In this document: positions 26,886 to 36,173 of the stretch, piece after piece
Layout: each line of letters opens with the position of its first letter
Numbering within the stretch: position 1 is the stretch's first letter
Source: Nostocoides sp.
GTDB taxonomy: Bacteria > Actinomycetota > Actinomycetes > Actinomycetales > Dermatophilaceae
NCBI GenBank assembly: GCA_016716625.1
Contig: JADJVJ010000001.1
Span: 806,001 to 870,000, forward strand
Length of the DNA stretch: 64,000 nt
Direction: 5' to 3'
Notes under the pieces: model-generated
Database searches by the model: none
What the model saw: the letters and a program-made list of their open reading frames with translations, nothing else
Told to the model about the DNA's origin: nothing
Program-made: the position numbers and the translations under genes

Positions 26886-27511
26886 GTGCCGGGACGGATC
26901 GACTGCAGCTCGCCGACGCCGACGCCCTGAGCGACCTCGGCCGATATGCCGTGCGCGCCAAGGCCGTCGACGACGCCGGCGCGATGCGCCTGCAGGCCTT
27001 CGGTGGGGTGCTCGCGGCCTGGGTGGGGGTGTTGCCGGGTCAGGGGATCCTCGGCGAGGGCACGGTGCTCGGTCTGCGGACTTTCGCGCTCGCCGCGCCG
27101 GCCACCCTCGACGTCGTCGTGCCGCTCGGTACGGTCACCGACCGGACCGCCCGGCCGGGCGCGGGCGCCGAGTTCCCGGTGCCGCCGACCCTTGCCCTGG
27201 CCCCGTGGGCCGCCCTTACCCCGCCCCGTTCGGGCTGGGAGCACGTGCTCGATCTGCCCTGTGCGCCGCTCGCCGAGGTGGCCACCGCCGGCATCGGTGA
27301 GGTCGCCGCGGCGCTCGCCGAGCGCGGCGCGGCGGCCGGTTTCACGCGGGAGCGGGTGTGGGGCGCCCCGCTCGAGGGGGGCTTGCGCGCGGGCGGTGCG
27401 TTCGCGGCTTACGCGCTGGGTTTCCTCACCCCCGACGGCACCGCCCGGCTGTGGCGGACAGGGCGCTGGCTGCGGCTCAGCGCCCCCGGCGGTCACGTGC
27501 TGCTGCGCTGA
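26882..27511 (+). CDS. Conserved-looking protein of unknown function
   Basis: I do not recognise this 209-residue protein. It has no signal peptide and no clear membrane helix. It is Ala/Gly-rich with alternating beta-like segments (FGGVLAAWVGVLPGQG, TVLGLRTFALAAPATLDVVV), and its C-terminus GRWLRLSAPGGHVLLR is well ordered. Four-base overlap with the thioesterase gene implies coupled translation and perhaps a shared pathway. It overlaps the convergent MFS gene by 19 bases. Codon use is like its neighbours. Confidence 0.6.
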   Translation: MSAGTDRLQLADADALSDLGRYAVRAKAVDDAGAMRLQAFGGVLAAWVGVLPGQGILGEGTVLGLRTFALAAPATLDVVVPLGTVTDRTARPGAGAEFPVPPTLALAPWAALTPPRSGWEHVLDLPCAPLAEVATAGIGEVAAALAERGAAAGFTRERVWGAPLEGGLRAGGAFAAYALGFLTPDGTARLWRTGRWLRLSAPGGHVLLR

Positions 27512-28881
27512 CCCGAGACCACGACGAGGGCGGCGATGGCCGCCATCAGGGCGAAGATCACGCCGAAGAGAGGGTTGTCCTGTTTGGGTACGTGGTGCGC
27601 CGCGAACAGGGCCGTGGCCAAGGCGATGCCGAGCACCGAGCCGAGAACGTCGGAGAGTTGGAGCGCGGAGGACGTCTCACCGTGGTCGGCGACCGAGGAC
27701 AACTCCAGGGCGAGGACAGTGGTCGTCGTCACCCCGAGTCCCATCCCGAGTCCGCAGAGGATGAGGGAGAGCACGCCGAGACCCCCCTTGAAGTTCGCGG
27801 CCGCAATGACGGCGAGCGAGGCGAGGCCGACCGCGAGCAGCGCACCGCCGAGAGCGATGAGCCGGTGGCGGTCGTGGGCGAACCGGTCCCGGCCCTGGAT
27901 GTACGCGCCCACGGCCCACCCGAGCGAACCGACGGCGATGGCGAGCCCGGCCAACTGCAGGCTGGCGCCGCGCTGTCCGTGGAGGAAGAGCGGCAGGAAG
28001 GACACCCCGCCGAAGAACGACCCGGTCAGCAGCGAGCGGGACAGGATGACGCTCGGTAGGCCGCGGCGCACGGTCCAGGTTCCGCGGGGCACGAGCAGGG
28101 GGGCGGTCACGAGCAGTCCCACGGCCCCGATGCCGCCGACGACGGTCTTGGCGGACATCTCAAGATGGAGGTCGTCGATGCCGTACTGGACCGCACCCGC
28201 CGAGAGCGCGATGAGCACCCCAGCCCACGCGGCCTTGACGTGGGCGGCGTGGTCGCGGTTGCTTTCCCCGGCGTGGAGTTGGAGCCGCTCGACGTGCCGG
28301 CTCGCATACGCCATCGATGCCAAGGTGATACTCACTGGCAGCACCACGATCCAGAAGACCCAGCGCCAGGAGAAGTGGGTGGTAAGGAAGGCACTCATCG
28401 GCGGACCGATGAGCGAGGGCAGGATCCATGCGGCCGAGATGTAGACGAAGAGCGTCGGGCGGACGGCGTCGGTATAGACCCGTCCGGCGATGATGTACAT
28501 CATCACCACGAGCAGCCCGCCGCCAAGGCCGGTGAGCCCTCGGCCGAGCAGGAAGAGGGCGCTGGAGTCGGCGAATCCGCAGAGCGCGGAACCGCCCCCG
28601 AGGAGCACCTGGCCGGCAAAGGTCCCCGGGATCGGGCCACTGCGGTCCGCCCAGACCCCGGCCAGGACGATCCCGATGAGTTGGGTGGTCATGAGGACCG
28701 AGAACGCGAACCCGTAGGTCCGCACGAAACCAAGGTCACGGGCAACGTTGGGCATGGCCGTCGAGACCGCCATCGTCTCGAACGCCGTGACCGTGACCAG
28801 GGCGAGGATCGTCAACGTGACGACCAGGACCTCTTTGTGGAAAGGTCCGATCGTCGACTCTTCGGTGGTCCCCTCAGTCAT
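27493..28881 (-). CDS. MFS multidrug-type exporter
   Basis: A 462-residue major facilitator. The N-terminus FETMAVSTAMPNVARDLG and GVWADRSGP (motif A) match DHA-type drug/proton antiporters. About 12 membrane segments are visible, with a central cytoplasmic loop near residues 190-215. It starts 8 bases inside the end of the upstream phosphodiesterase gene, so they share an operon on the minus strand. Substrate cannot be told from sequence. Confidence 0.85.
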   Translation of the reverse strand: MTEGTTEESTIGPFHKEVLVVTLTILALVTVTAFETMAVSTAMPNVARDLGFVRTYGFAFSVLMTTQLIGIVLAGVWADRSGPIPGTFAGQVLLGGGSALCGFADSSALFLLGRGLTGLGGGLLVVMMYIIAGRVYTDAVRPTLFVYISAAWILPSLIGPPMSAFLTTHFSWRWVFWIVVLPVSITLASMAYASRHVERLQLHAGESNRDHAAHVKAAWAGVLIALSAGAVQYGIDDLHLEMSAKTVVGGIGAVGLLVTAPLLVPRGTWTVRRGLPSVILSRSLLTGSFFGGVSFLPLFLHGQRGASLQLAGLAIAVGSLGWAVGAYIQGRDRFAHDRHRLIALGGALLAVGLASLAVIAAANFKGGLGVLSLILCGLGMGLGVTTTTVLALELSSVADHGETSSALQLSDVLGSVLGIALATALFAAHHVPKQDNPLFGVIFALMAAIAALVVVSGQRSST

Positions 28882-29695
28882 CGCGTCGACTGTACGACAA
28901 GGGGTGACCGCGGGCCGCGAAAACGCGGGTCAACGCCTCCAGGTCGTCGACGACCAGACCGTCGACGCCGAGGTCGAGCAGGGCGTGCATGGCCCGCTCG
29001 TCCTGCCGCTGCCAGGGGTAGAACCACACATGGACGTGTTTGCCGAGGGCGTGTGCCCGCTGCACGAGCCGACCGGTGACGAGCTCGAACTCGCGCCCAC
29101 GCAGCCGGTACCGGCCGGGGATCTGGAGCACCGGTGCCGGGGTGTGCACCAGCCGCGTCAGCAGGGCGGGGCTGAACCGTAGGGAGCCGCTGCCGAGGTG
29201 ACCGGCCGCCGTGGCCACCCGGCCACCGACCCGCCGCCGGATCTCGCGGATCCGCGGGCGGGAGAACGCGCCGAGGCAGACCCGATCCCCGACCCCGAGC
29301 TCATCGATGAGGTCCAGGGTTGGCTGCGTTGCTGCATCGTCCTTGATGTCGATGTTGATCCGGGCGTTCGGGAAGGTGGTGAGCAGTTCGCGCAGCGTGG
29401 GCACCGGCTCCCGGCCACCGATGAGAGCTTCCGCGACGACGGCATACGGGAGTTCCTTGACGAGCCCGGTGCGGTTGGTGACCCGGTCCAGGGAGGTGTC
29501 GTGAAAGGCGATGAGTTCCCCGTCGGCGGTGGCGTGGACGTCGGTCTCGAGGTGGGTGAAGCCGAGATCGACGGCGTGCCGGAAGGCCCGGATGGTGTTC
29601 TCGATGCCGACGTTGGGGCCGTATGTCGTGCCGCCCCGATGCGCCAACGCGATTGGCGTCGCGGCGTCGAAGTAGCTGAAGTCGGCGGCTCGCAC
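28874..29695 (-). CDS. Glycerophosphodiester phosphodiesterase
   Basis: A 273-residue GDPD TIM-barrel enzyme. The signature AHRGG (His19, Arg20) is followed by Glu32 (GIENT), HLETDVHATADGELIAFHD with Glu50, Asp52 and the general-acid His65, and WFYPW late. It hydrolyses deacylated phospholipids to glycerol-3-phosphate and an alcohol. There is no signal peptide, so it is cytoplasmic, like UgpQ. The GTG start lies 3 bases after the alpha-glucosidase stop (both genes minus), giving a chain aglA-GDPD-MFS. Confidence 0.88.
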   Translation of the reverse strand: MRAADFSYFDAATPIALAHRGGTTYGPNVGIENTIRAFRHAVDLGFTHLETDVHATADGELIAFHDTSLDRVTNRTGLVKELPYAVVAEALIGGREPVPTLRELLTTFPNARINIDIKDDAATQPTLDLIDELGVGDRVCLGAFSRPRIREIRRRVGGRVATAAGHLGSGSLRFSPALLTRLVHTPAPVLQIPGRYRLRGREFELVTGRLVQRAHALGKHVHVWFYPWQRQDERAMHALLDLGVDGLVVDDLEALTRVFAARGHPLSYSRRDD

Positions 29696-29698
29696 GAC

Positions 29699-31450
29699 TC
29701 AGCCCCGCATGGGCAGGCGCAGCCAGACCGTGGTATCGGTGGGGACCGAGCCGTCCTCGGCGAGCGGGCCGGAGGCGATGAGGACATCCCCGTCAGGCAG
29801 TGCAATGTTCTGCTCGCCGAGGTTGGTGATCACCAGGACGGTGCGCTCGCCGTCCCCTGAGGTGTTGCGGAAGGCGATCACGCTCGCGGAGGTGAACTCC
29901 TCGTCCCAGGCGAGCGAGCCGTGACCGAAGCGGTGTTTGCGGCGATAGGCCAACAGGTCCCGGTAGAGCGAAAGCGTCGAGGACGGCACCCCGTCCTGAA
30001 CGTCGACGGCGTACTCGCGGTAGACCTCCGGCTGCGGCAGCCAGGTCCTCCCGGTCGGCCCGAAGCCGAATCCGGGGGTGTCGGCGACCCAGGGCATGGG
30101 CACGCGGCAACCGTCGCGGCCGATGCTCGCCTCGTCGGTGCCCTTGGTCCGGTGATAGGTCGGATCCTGACGGGAGGCATCGGGCAGCGTCGTGTGCTCG
30201 GGAAGGCCGAGCTCTTCGCCCTGGTAGAGGTAGGCCCCACCCGGAAGGGCGAGCATGAGCGTGGTCGCGGCGCGTGCCCGGCGCAGGCCCACCGCGGCGT
30301 CGGGCTGCGGGTCCTGCGCGCCCACGCCACCAAGGGCATGGCCGGTGGCGGCGGCGGGCAGGCCCAGCCGGGAGGCGTGCCGAACGACGTCATGGTTGGA
30401 GAGCACCCAGGTCGTCGGGGCGCCGACCCGGTCGTTGCTTCGCAAGGAGTTCTCGATGACCTCACGCAGGGGCTCGGCGGCCCACCCACAGGCGAGGAAG
30501 TCGAAATTGAATGCTTGATGCATCTCGTCGGGGCGAACGTACCGGGCGAGCCGTGACTCGGGGCGTACCCAGGCCTCCGCGCAGAGGATGCGTTCCGATG
30601 CGGTGTCCCCAGCGACGGTGTAGCCATCGAGGATGGCCCGCCATCGCCGGTAGATCTCGTGAACACCATCCAGGTCCCACATGGGGAAGCGGGTGCCGAT
30701 CGGGTTGTCCGGGAGGTGCATGGAGCCGCGGAAGTCGGGCAGCCCCTCCTCCTTGACCAGTCCGTGCGCGACGTCGACCCGGAACCCGTCCACGCCCCGG
30801 TCGAGCCAGTAGCGCAGGATCGCGTCGAACTCGGCGCGGACGTCCTCGTGCGCCCAGTTCAGGTCCGGCTGGGTGGTGTCGAAGATGTGCAGGTACCACT
30901 GCCCGGGAGTGCCGTCCGGTTCCAGGACTCGCGACCAGCCTTGGCCGCCGAAGACGGACCGCCAGTTGTTCGGGGGTTGCTCGCCTCGCGGTCCTCGCCC
31001 GTCGCGGAAGATGTAGCGATCCCGCTCCGGGCTCCCGGGACCGGCCTGCAGGGCAGCCTGGAACCACACGTGGTCGCTACTCGTGTGGTTGGGGACGAGG
31101 TCGATGAGCACCTTGAGCCCGAGCTCGTGAGCGGCGGCGATGAGGGCGTCGGCGTCGGCCAGGGTGCCGAAGAGGGGGTCGATGTCGCGGTAGTCGGCGA
31201 CGTCATACCCGGCGTCGTTCATGGGGGAGACATAGAACGGGCTGAGCCACACGGCGTCGACCCCGAGCTCGCTCAGGTAGGGGAGCCGAGTGATGATGCC
31301 CGGCAGGTCGCCCATCCCGTCGCCGTCGCCGTCGGCCCAGCTCCGCGGGTAGATCTGGTAGATGACGGCGTCGCGCCACCACGGGCTGTCGGGGGAGTCC
31401 GCGGGGTGGATGAGACCGAGGTCGAGCGCAGTCGCCGAGGGCACGTTCAC
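29699..31450 (-). CDS. aglA: GH13 alpha-glucosidase
   Basis: A 583-residue oligo-1,6-glucosidase/alpha-glucosidase. Motifs: DLVPNHTS from 117, GVDGFRVDVAHG (nucleophile Asp) near 214, CAEAW (acid/base Glu), and LSNHDVVRHASR. It cleaves terminal glucose from small alpha-glucans or trehalose-type sugars in the cytoplasm. The GTG at 31450 was chosen; longer reading has no homology. In M. tuberculosis aglA (Rv2471) likewise neighbours glbO and pepN, which supports the name. It could act on products of GlgP and GlgX encoded elsewhere in the window. Confidence 0.87.
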   Translation of the reverse strand: MNVPSATALDLGLIHPADSPDSPWWRDAVIYQIYPRSWADGDGDGMGDLPGIITRLPYLSELGVDAVWLSPFYVSPMNDAGYDVADYRDIDPLFGTLADADALIAAAHELGLKVLIDLVPNHTSSDHVWFQAALQAGPGSPERDRYIFRDGRGPRGEQPPNNWRSVFGGQGWSRVLEPDGTPGQWYLHIFDTTQPDLNWAHEDVRAEFDAILRYWLDRGVDGFRVDVAHGLVKEEGLPDFRGSMHLPDNPIGTRFPMWDLDGVHEIYRRWRAILDGYTVAGDTASERILCAEAWVRPESRLARYVRPDEMHQAFNFDFLACGWAAEPLREVIENSLRSNDRVGAPTTWVLSNHDVVRHASRLGLPAAATGHALGGVGAQDPQPDAAVGLRRARAATTLMLALPGGAYLYQGEELGLPEHTTLPDASRQDPTYHRTKGTDEASIGRDGCRVPMPWVADTPGFGFGPTGRTWLPQPEVYREYAVDVQDGVPSSTLSLYRDLLAYRRKHRFGHGSLAWDEEFTSASVIAFRNTSGDGERTVLVITNLGEQNIALPDGDVLIASGPLAEDGSVPTDTTVWLRLPMRG

Positions 31451-31526
31451 CCGCCCTATTGTGCCCCGGGGCCGTTCAGCGCTGCATAAGTAGCCCCGGT
31501 GGGGTCGGCGTGATCGGATAGTGCAC

Positions 31527-32252
31527 ATGACGTTCGCCGCGCTGCTCGGGCTCGCGGGCCTGGCGTTGGTCGACAGCACGAGCTTCGGAACGCTTGTGCT
31601 GCCGCTTCTCATGCTCGTGCAGCCCCAGGTTCGGGCGGGTCGGGTCCTGCTCTACCTGGCGACGATTACCGCCTTCTACTGGGCTTTGGGCTTCGCTCTG
31701 CTGCTCGGCGCGCAACGCCTGGTGTTGGTATGGTCCGACCTCGATGACAGCCGCGCCCTCGACTGGGTGCAACTCGTCGTCGGGGTCGGTCTCCTCGTCG
31801 GCAGCTTCTGGCCGGATACCCCGTGGGGCCGCGCCCGGGCCCGGGCCCGTGCCGCCGAGACGGCCTCTGGCGTCCCGAAGGGCTGGCGAGGCAAGGTCCT
31901 CGGTCCCGAAGCCCGTCCCGCAACCGTCATCGGGGTGGCGCTCGGTGCGGGTCTGGTGGAGGCGGCCAGCATGCTGCCCTACCTCGGCGCGATCGGCCTC
32001 ATCAGCACCAGCGAGCTCTCCCCGACGGGCCGGGTCCTCGCGCTGACCGGCTATGTCGTCCTCATGGGCGTCCCCGCGCTGGGTCTGCTCTGGGTCCGCC
32101 TCGCCCTTCATGATCGGGTCGAGGCACGCCTGCGCGCGCTCGCCAGCCGGCTGACCCGCCATACCGGCACTGCCCTGTGGTGGGTCATCGGGATTCTGGG
32201 GTTCCTGCTCGCCACCGACGCGGTACGTCGCCTCGGCCTGTGGGGGTCCTGA
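31527..32252 (+). CDS. GAP family (Sap-like) membrane protein
   Basis: A 241-residue membrane protein with six hydrophobic segments and the family opening LALVDSTSFGTLVLPLLML. The mycobacterial relative Sap helps move sulfolipid-1 precursors. GAP proteins share the LysE-type exporter fold, so a small-molecule or lipid exporter is likely. ATG 31527 is preferred over the GTG two codons earlier. It is divergent from aglA across a 76-base gap and convergent with the haemoglobin gene. Confidence 0.75.
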   Translation: MTFAALLGLAGLALVDSTSFGTLVLPLLMLVQPQVRAGRVLLYLATITAFYWALGFALLLGAQRLVLVWSDLDDSRALDWVQLVVGVGLLVGSFWPDTPWGRARARARAAETASGVPKGWRGKVLGPEARPATVIGVALGAGLVEAASMLPYLGAIGLISTSELSPTGRVLALTGYVVLMGVPALGLLWVRLALHDRVEARLRALASRLTRHTGTALWWVIGILGFLLATDAVRRLGLWGS

Positions 32253-32259
32253 ACCCCAC
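32240..32259. terminator. Hairpin between GAP and glbO genes
   Basis: GTGGGG (32240-32245) and CCCCAC (32254-32259) pair around the stop codon of the GAP gene, in the gap between two convergent genes. It is modest in strength and lacks a T-run. A GTATGCCGTC word follows at 32262. Confidence 0.4.
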
Positions 32260-32276
32260 TCGTATGCCGTCGGCGC

Positions 32277-32648
32277 TCAGTCCGGGGTGTTGACGAGCAT
32301 GTGCGCGGCCCGGAAGAAGTAGTCGCGCATTACCTCGCGATGTTCCTCGGGCAGGTCCAGGCTGTCCAAGGCGTCGAGCATGTGCCGCAGCCAACGGTCC
32401 CGCATATCGAGGGTGACCGGATACGGCACGTGACGCATCCGCAGGCGCGGGTGCCCGCGCTCCTGGCTGTACGTCGTCGGGCCGCCGAAGTACTGCTCGA
32501 GGAACATCCGCAGTCGGCGCTCCGCCGGCCCGAGGTCCTCCTCGGGGTAGAGCGCCCGCAGTTTGGGGTCGCCGGCCACGCCCTGGTAGAAGGCGTGCAC
32601 GAGCCGTTCGAAGGTGGGCGCGCCACCGATGACGTCATACAGGTTCAT
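32277..32648 (-). CDS. glbO: Group II truncated haemoglobin
   Basis: A 123-residue 2-on-2 globin of the GlbO type. Tyr21 (B10), Tyr34 (CD1), proximal His73 in RMRHVPYP, and Trp86 (G8) in RDRWLRHM match the heme-pocket residues of M. tuberculosis GlbO shifted by two. Such proteins bind O2 with high affinity and are linked to NO/ROS handling and respiration. The ATG overlaps the stop of the MscS gene (ATGA), so glbO is the last gene of pepN-mscS-glbO. Confidence 0.93.
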   Translation of the reverse strand: MNLYDVIGGAPTFERLVHAFYQGVAGDPKLRALYPEEDLGPAERRLRMFLEQYFGGPTTYSQERGHPRLRMRHVPYPVTLDMRDRWLRHMLDALDSLDLPEEHREVMRDYFFRAAHMLVNTPD

Positions 32649-33550
32649 GGGCGGCCTCCACCGGGGTTGCCGTAGGGCGCCGGTGCGGGTGCCGGCGGTC
32701 GGATCCCGGCGGCATCGAGGGCCGCCTTCACGCGTTCGCGGATGATCCGGGCCACAGTCAACTGCTCCCCTGGCACACACTGGGCCTGGACTCGGATCGT
32801 CATCGCGCCGTGGTCCATCGACTCCACCCCGAGCACCTCGGGCTCACCGACGAGCAGGTCGGCCGTGCCGGGGACTCCCGCGAGTTCGGCGAGGGCCGCG
32901 CGCATGACGCTCATGGTCTGGGAGGCGTCCGCGTCGACCGCTACCGGGATGTCGACCAGGATGGTGGCCATGCCCTGACTCTTGTTGCCGATCCGGACAA
33001 TCTCCCCGTTGCGGATATACCAGGTGACCCCGTGGGCGTCGACCACCCGGGTAGTCCGCAGGGTGACCTCCTGGACGGTCCCGACGACCTCCCCGGTGTC
33101 GATGACGTCACCGACCCCGTACTGGTCTTCGAGGATCATGAACACCCCGGAGAGGAAGTCTCTGACCAGGCTCTGCGCCCCGAACCCGAGAGCGACCCCG
33201 CCGACCCCTGCCGAGGCGAGCAACGGCCCCAGCGGCAGCCCGACGATGGCCATGACCGTGAGGACGGCGACGGTAGCGATGACCACGGTGACCACCGAGC
33301 GCAACAGCGAACCCATCGTGGCCATCCGTTGGGTATGCCGTGCCAGCGTCCACCCGGACCCCGAACGCGCGCTCGCCGCCCGGCTCGACATCGTGTCCAC
33401 GGTTCGGGCGATGAGCCGGTGCAGCAGCCAGCGCCCGAGCACCGCGAGGATCACGGTGAGCAGGATCATCAGCCCGGGGCCGAGCAGATAGTCGACGGTT
33501 CGCTCCCAGGTGATCGGCGGGGCGAGCCTGATCCGGTCCATGATCCTCAC
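32645..33550 (-). CDS. MscS family mechanosensitive channel
   Basis: A 301-residue channel with three membrane helices (about 25-45, 80-105, 108-135). The third contains the Gly/Ala-rich pore pattern LLASAGVGGVALGFGAQSLVRDFLSGVFMILEDQYGVGD. A cytoplasmic beta domain (EVVGTVQEVTLRTTRV, NGEIVRIGNKSQG) and an alpha/beta domain follow, with a Pro-rich tail. It opens under membrane tension to release solutes. GTG 33550 overlaps the pepN stop; ATG 33541 is the alternative start. Confidence 0.9.
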   Translation of the reverse strand: MRIMDRIRLAPPITWERTVDYLLGPGLMILLTVILAVLGRWLLHRLIARTVDTMSSRAASARSGSGWTLARHTQRMATMGSLLRSVVTVVIATVAVLTVMAIVGLPLGPLLASAGVGGVALGFGAQSLVRDFLSGVFMILEDQYGVGDVIDTGEVVGTVQEVTLRTTRVVDAHGVTWYIRNGEIVRIGNKSQGMATILVDIPVAVDADASQTMSVMRAALAELAGVPGTADLLVGEPEVLGVESMDHGAMTIRVQAQCVPGEQLTVARIIRERVKAALDAAGIRPPAPAPAPYGNPGGGRP

Positions 33551-36102
33551 TCCGGCGCGACGGCGTCCCGGGCCTGGGCGGCGAGCGCTCGGGCGATCGG
33601 GTCCCGGTTCTCCCGGACCACTCGGCGCAACAGGTCCGGCGCGTCCGGATGGGCCTCGAGCCAGGCGTCGGTGGCGGCCAGGAGTTCGGCGTTGGCGAGC
33701 CCCCGCGGGTAGAAGCCGCGGGCGATGGCCTCGGCGATAGTGAGCGAGGGCAGGTCGAGCAGGCCGAGGAGGGCGTCGTGATAGCGGCCGACGTGCGCCT
33801 CCAGCAACTCCCGGGGAGCGCCGAGCCGGGTGAATCCGAGCCCGGCCGACTCGACCACGGCATTGGGAAGGTCCCGGGTGAGCACGTCGTGCCAGACGTC
33901 GTCGCGGATGTCCGCGCGGGGGAGGGCAGCGCGCGCCGTCGCGGCCCGTTCCCGGGCGGTCACGGTGTCCTCCCGGTCCCGCTCGGCCTCGACCTCCTGC
34001 GGCCCGATCGCACCGGCGGCGGCTGCGGCGATGATGAGCCGCCAGCGGACGTCGAAGTCGACATCGAGTCCGTCGATGACCTGCGCGCCCGACAGCAGAT
34101 CGAGCACGGTGGCGGCGTCGTCGCCCGCAGCGATGAGCCCGGTTGCGGCCGAGACGAGCTGGAGTTGGGCATCGCTTCCCGGGTCGGCCGTGCGCGCCAA
34201 ATCCCAGAGCCGTTCCCGGACCGTAGCCCGGCGCTCCTCGCGCACGGCCGGGTCGGTGTAGAGGTAGACCGCCGTAGTGAGCTGGCCCAGCAGCGCGGTG
34301 AGCAGGGTGGAGTCGCTCTCACCGGGCAGCGTCGCCAGGACGGCCTCGATGAAGTCCCTCGCCGGAAGCTCGGCATCCCGGGTCATGTCCCACAGGCTGG
34401 CCAGGACGATGGTCCGCGGCAGGGAATCGCCGAAGCCGCGCGGGTGCGCGAGAGCCGTTGCCGCGGAACGCTCGTCGAGGCGCACCTTGGCATAGGCGAG
34501 GTCGTCATCGTTGACCAGGAGCAGGTCCGGCTGGGCCATCCCGAGCAGTTGGGGCACCTCGGTACGCGGCCCGTCGACGTCGAGTTCGAAGCGGTGCGTG
34601 CGCACCAGGGCCTCGCCCTGGACGGCATACAGACCGACCGCCAGGCGGTGCGGGCGCAGGGTGTCGAACCCGGGCAGAGCGCACTGTTCGATGGCGGCCG
34701 AGGTGATGATGCCCGCGGCGTCGACCTCGAGCACCGGGCGCAGGATGTTGACGCTCGCCGTCTCCAGCCACAGCCGCGACCAGGTGCGCAGGTCCCGACC
34801 GGAGGCCGCTTCGAGTTCGCGGAGCAGATCGTCCAGGGTCGTGTTGCCCCACGCGTGCGCCGCGAAGTAGGCCCGCACTCCCTCGCGGAAATGCTCCCGG
34901 CCGACGTAGGCCACGAGTTGCTTGAGCACCGCCGCGCCCTTGGCGTAGGTGATGCCGTCGAAGTTGACGAACACGTCATGCAGGTCGCGGATGTCGGCGA
35001 CGATCGGGTGGGTCGAGGAGAGCTGGTCCTGGCGGTAGGCCCAGTCCTTCTCGTATGCCGTGAAGGTCGTCCACGCGTCGCTCCACCGGGTGGCCTCGGC
35101 CTGGCACGCGGTCGAGGCCCATTCGGCGAAGGACTCGTTGAGCCACAGGTCGTTCCACCAGCGCATCGTCACCAGGTCGCCGAACCACATGTGCGCAAGC
35201 TCGTGCAGGATGGTCAGTGCTCGCCGCTCGACGAGGGCCTCGGTGGGCTTGGAGCGAAACACGTACTTCTCGTGGATCGTCACGCAGCCGACGTTCTCCA
35301 TCGCCCCGGCGTTGTATTCGGGGGTGAAGATCTGGTCGTACTTGGTGAACGGGTAGGGCTGGTCGAACTCCTCCTCGAACCAGGCGAACCCCTGCCGGGT
35401 GAGAGCGAAGATGTCCTCGGCGTCCAGGTAGGGGGTGAGTGACTTGCGGCAGTAGATCGCGAGCGGAATCTCCCCGGCACGGCAGGTCACCGAATCGGTG
35501 ACGACGTCATACGGTCCGGCGACGAGGGCCGAGATGTAGGAGGAGAACCGCTGGGTCACCGGGAAATGCCAGCGGGCGACCCCCTCGCGCACCGGCTCCG
35601 GCTCCGGGGTGGGGGTGTTGGAGACGATCCGCCAATGGCTCGGGGCGGTGACGACGAACTCGTAGGTCGCCTTGAGGTCGGGTTGCTCGAAGACCGCGAA
35701 GACCCGGCGGGAGTCCGGGACCTCGAACTGGCTGTACAGGTAGACCTCCTCGTCGACGGGGTCGACGAAACGGTGCAGCCCCTCACCGGTGTTGGTGTAC
35801 CCACCGGTGGCCGTGACGATGAGCAGGTTGTTCTCGGCCAGGTCCGGTAGCGCGATCCTCGAGTCGGCATAGTGCACGCTCGGGTCGAGACTGCGGCCGT
35901 TGAGGGTGATCTCCTCCACCGAGACCCCGACGAAGTCGATGAAGGTTTCGGCCCCCGGTTCGCGACAACCGAAGGTCACCGTGGTGGTCGTCGGGAAGGT
36001 CGTCTCGGAGGCGGTGAGGTCGAGGTCGATCCGGTAGGACTCGACGCTCACGAGGGCGGCGCGGGTGCGCGCCTCATCGTGGGTGAGGTTGGTTCCTGGC
36101 AT
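33547..36102 (-). CDS. pepN: Aminopeptidase N
   Basis: An 851-residue M1 zinc aminopeptidase, the full length for actinobacterial PepN. An N-terminal beta domain (1-about 190) precedes the catalytic domain. GAMENVG, which binds the substrate amino group, is near 263. The zinc site HELAHMWFGDLVTMRWWNDLWLNE starts near 300 (two His and the Glu of WLNE). A large helical C-terminal domain follows. It trims N-terminal residues from peptides in the cytoplasm. ATG 36102 is preceded by AGGA at a good distance. It is divergent from the nitroreductase gene. Confidence 0.95.
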   Translation of the reverse strand: MPGTNLTHDEARTRAALVSVESYRIDLDLTASETTFPTTTTVTFGCREPGAETFIDFVGVSVEEITLNGRSLDPSVHYADSRIALPDLAENNLLIVTATGGYTNTGEGLHRFVDPVDEEVYLYSQFEVPDSRRVFAVFEQPDLKATYEFVVTAPSHWRIVSNTPTPEPEPVREGVARWHFPVTQRFSSYISALVAGPYDVVTDSVTCRAGEIPLAIYCRKSLTPYLDAEDIFALTRQGFAWFEEEFDQPYPFTKYDQIFTPEYNAGAMENVGCVTIHEKYVFRSKPTEALVERRALTILHELAHMWFGDLVTMRWWNDLWLNESFAEWASTACQAEATRWSDAWTTFTAYEKDWAYRQDQLSSTHPIVADIRDLHDVFVNFDGITYAKGAAVLKQLVAYVGREHFREGVRAYFAAHAWGNTTLDDLLRELEAASGRDLRTWSRLWLETASVNILRPVLEVDAAGIITSAAIEQCALPGFDTLRPHRLAVGLYAVQGEALVRTHRFELDVDGPRTEVPQLLGMAQPDLLLVNDDDLAYAKVRLDERSAATALAHPRGFGDSLPRTIVLASLWDMTRDAELPARDFIEAVLATLPGESDSTLLTALLGQLTTAVYLYTDPAVREERRATVRERLWDLARTADPGSDAQLQLVSAATGLIAAGDDAATVLDLLSGAQVIDGLDVDFDVRWRLIIAAAAAGAIGPQEVEAERDREDTVTARERAATARAALPRADIRDDVWHDVLTRDLPNAVVESAGLGFTRLGAPRELLEAHVGRYHDALLGLLDLPSLTIAEAIARGFYPRGLANAELLAATDAWLEAHPDAPDLLRRVVRENRDPIARALAAQARDAVAPE

Positions 36103-36173
36103 GGGGGCCATCCTTTCACGGTGCGCCATTCGAGGAGACGGCCATGGGCCGCGGATCGTGGACAATGGCGGTC

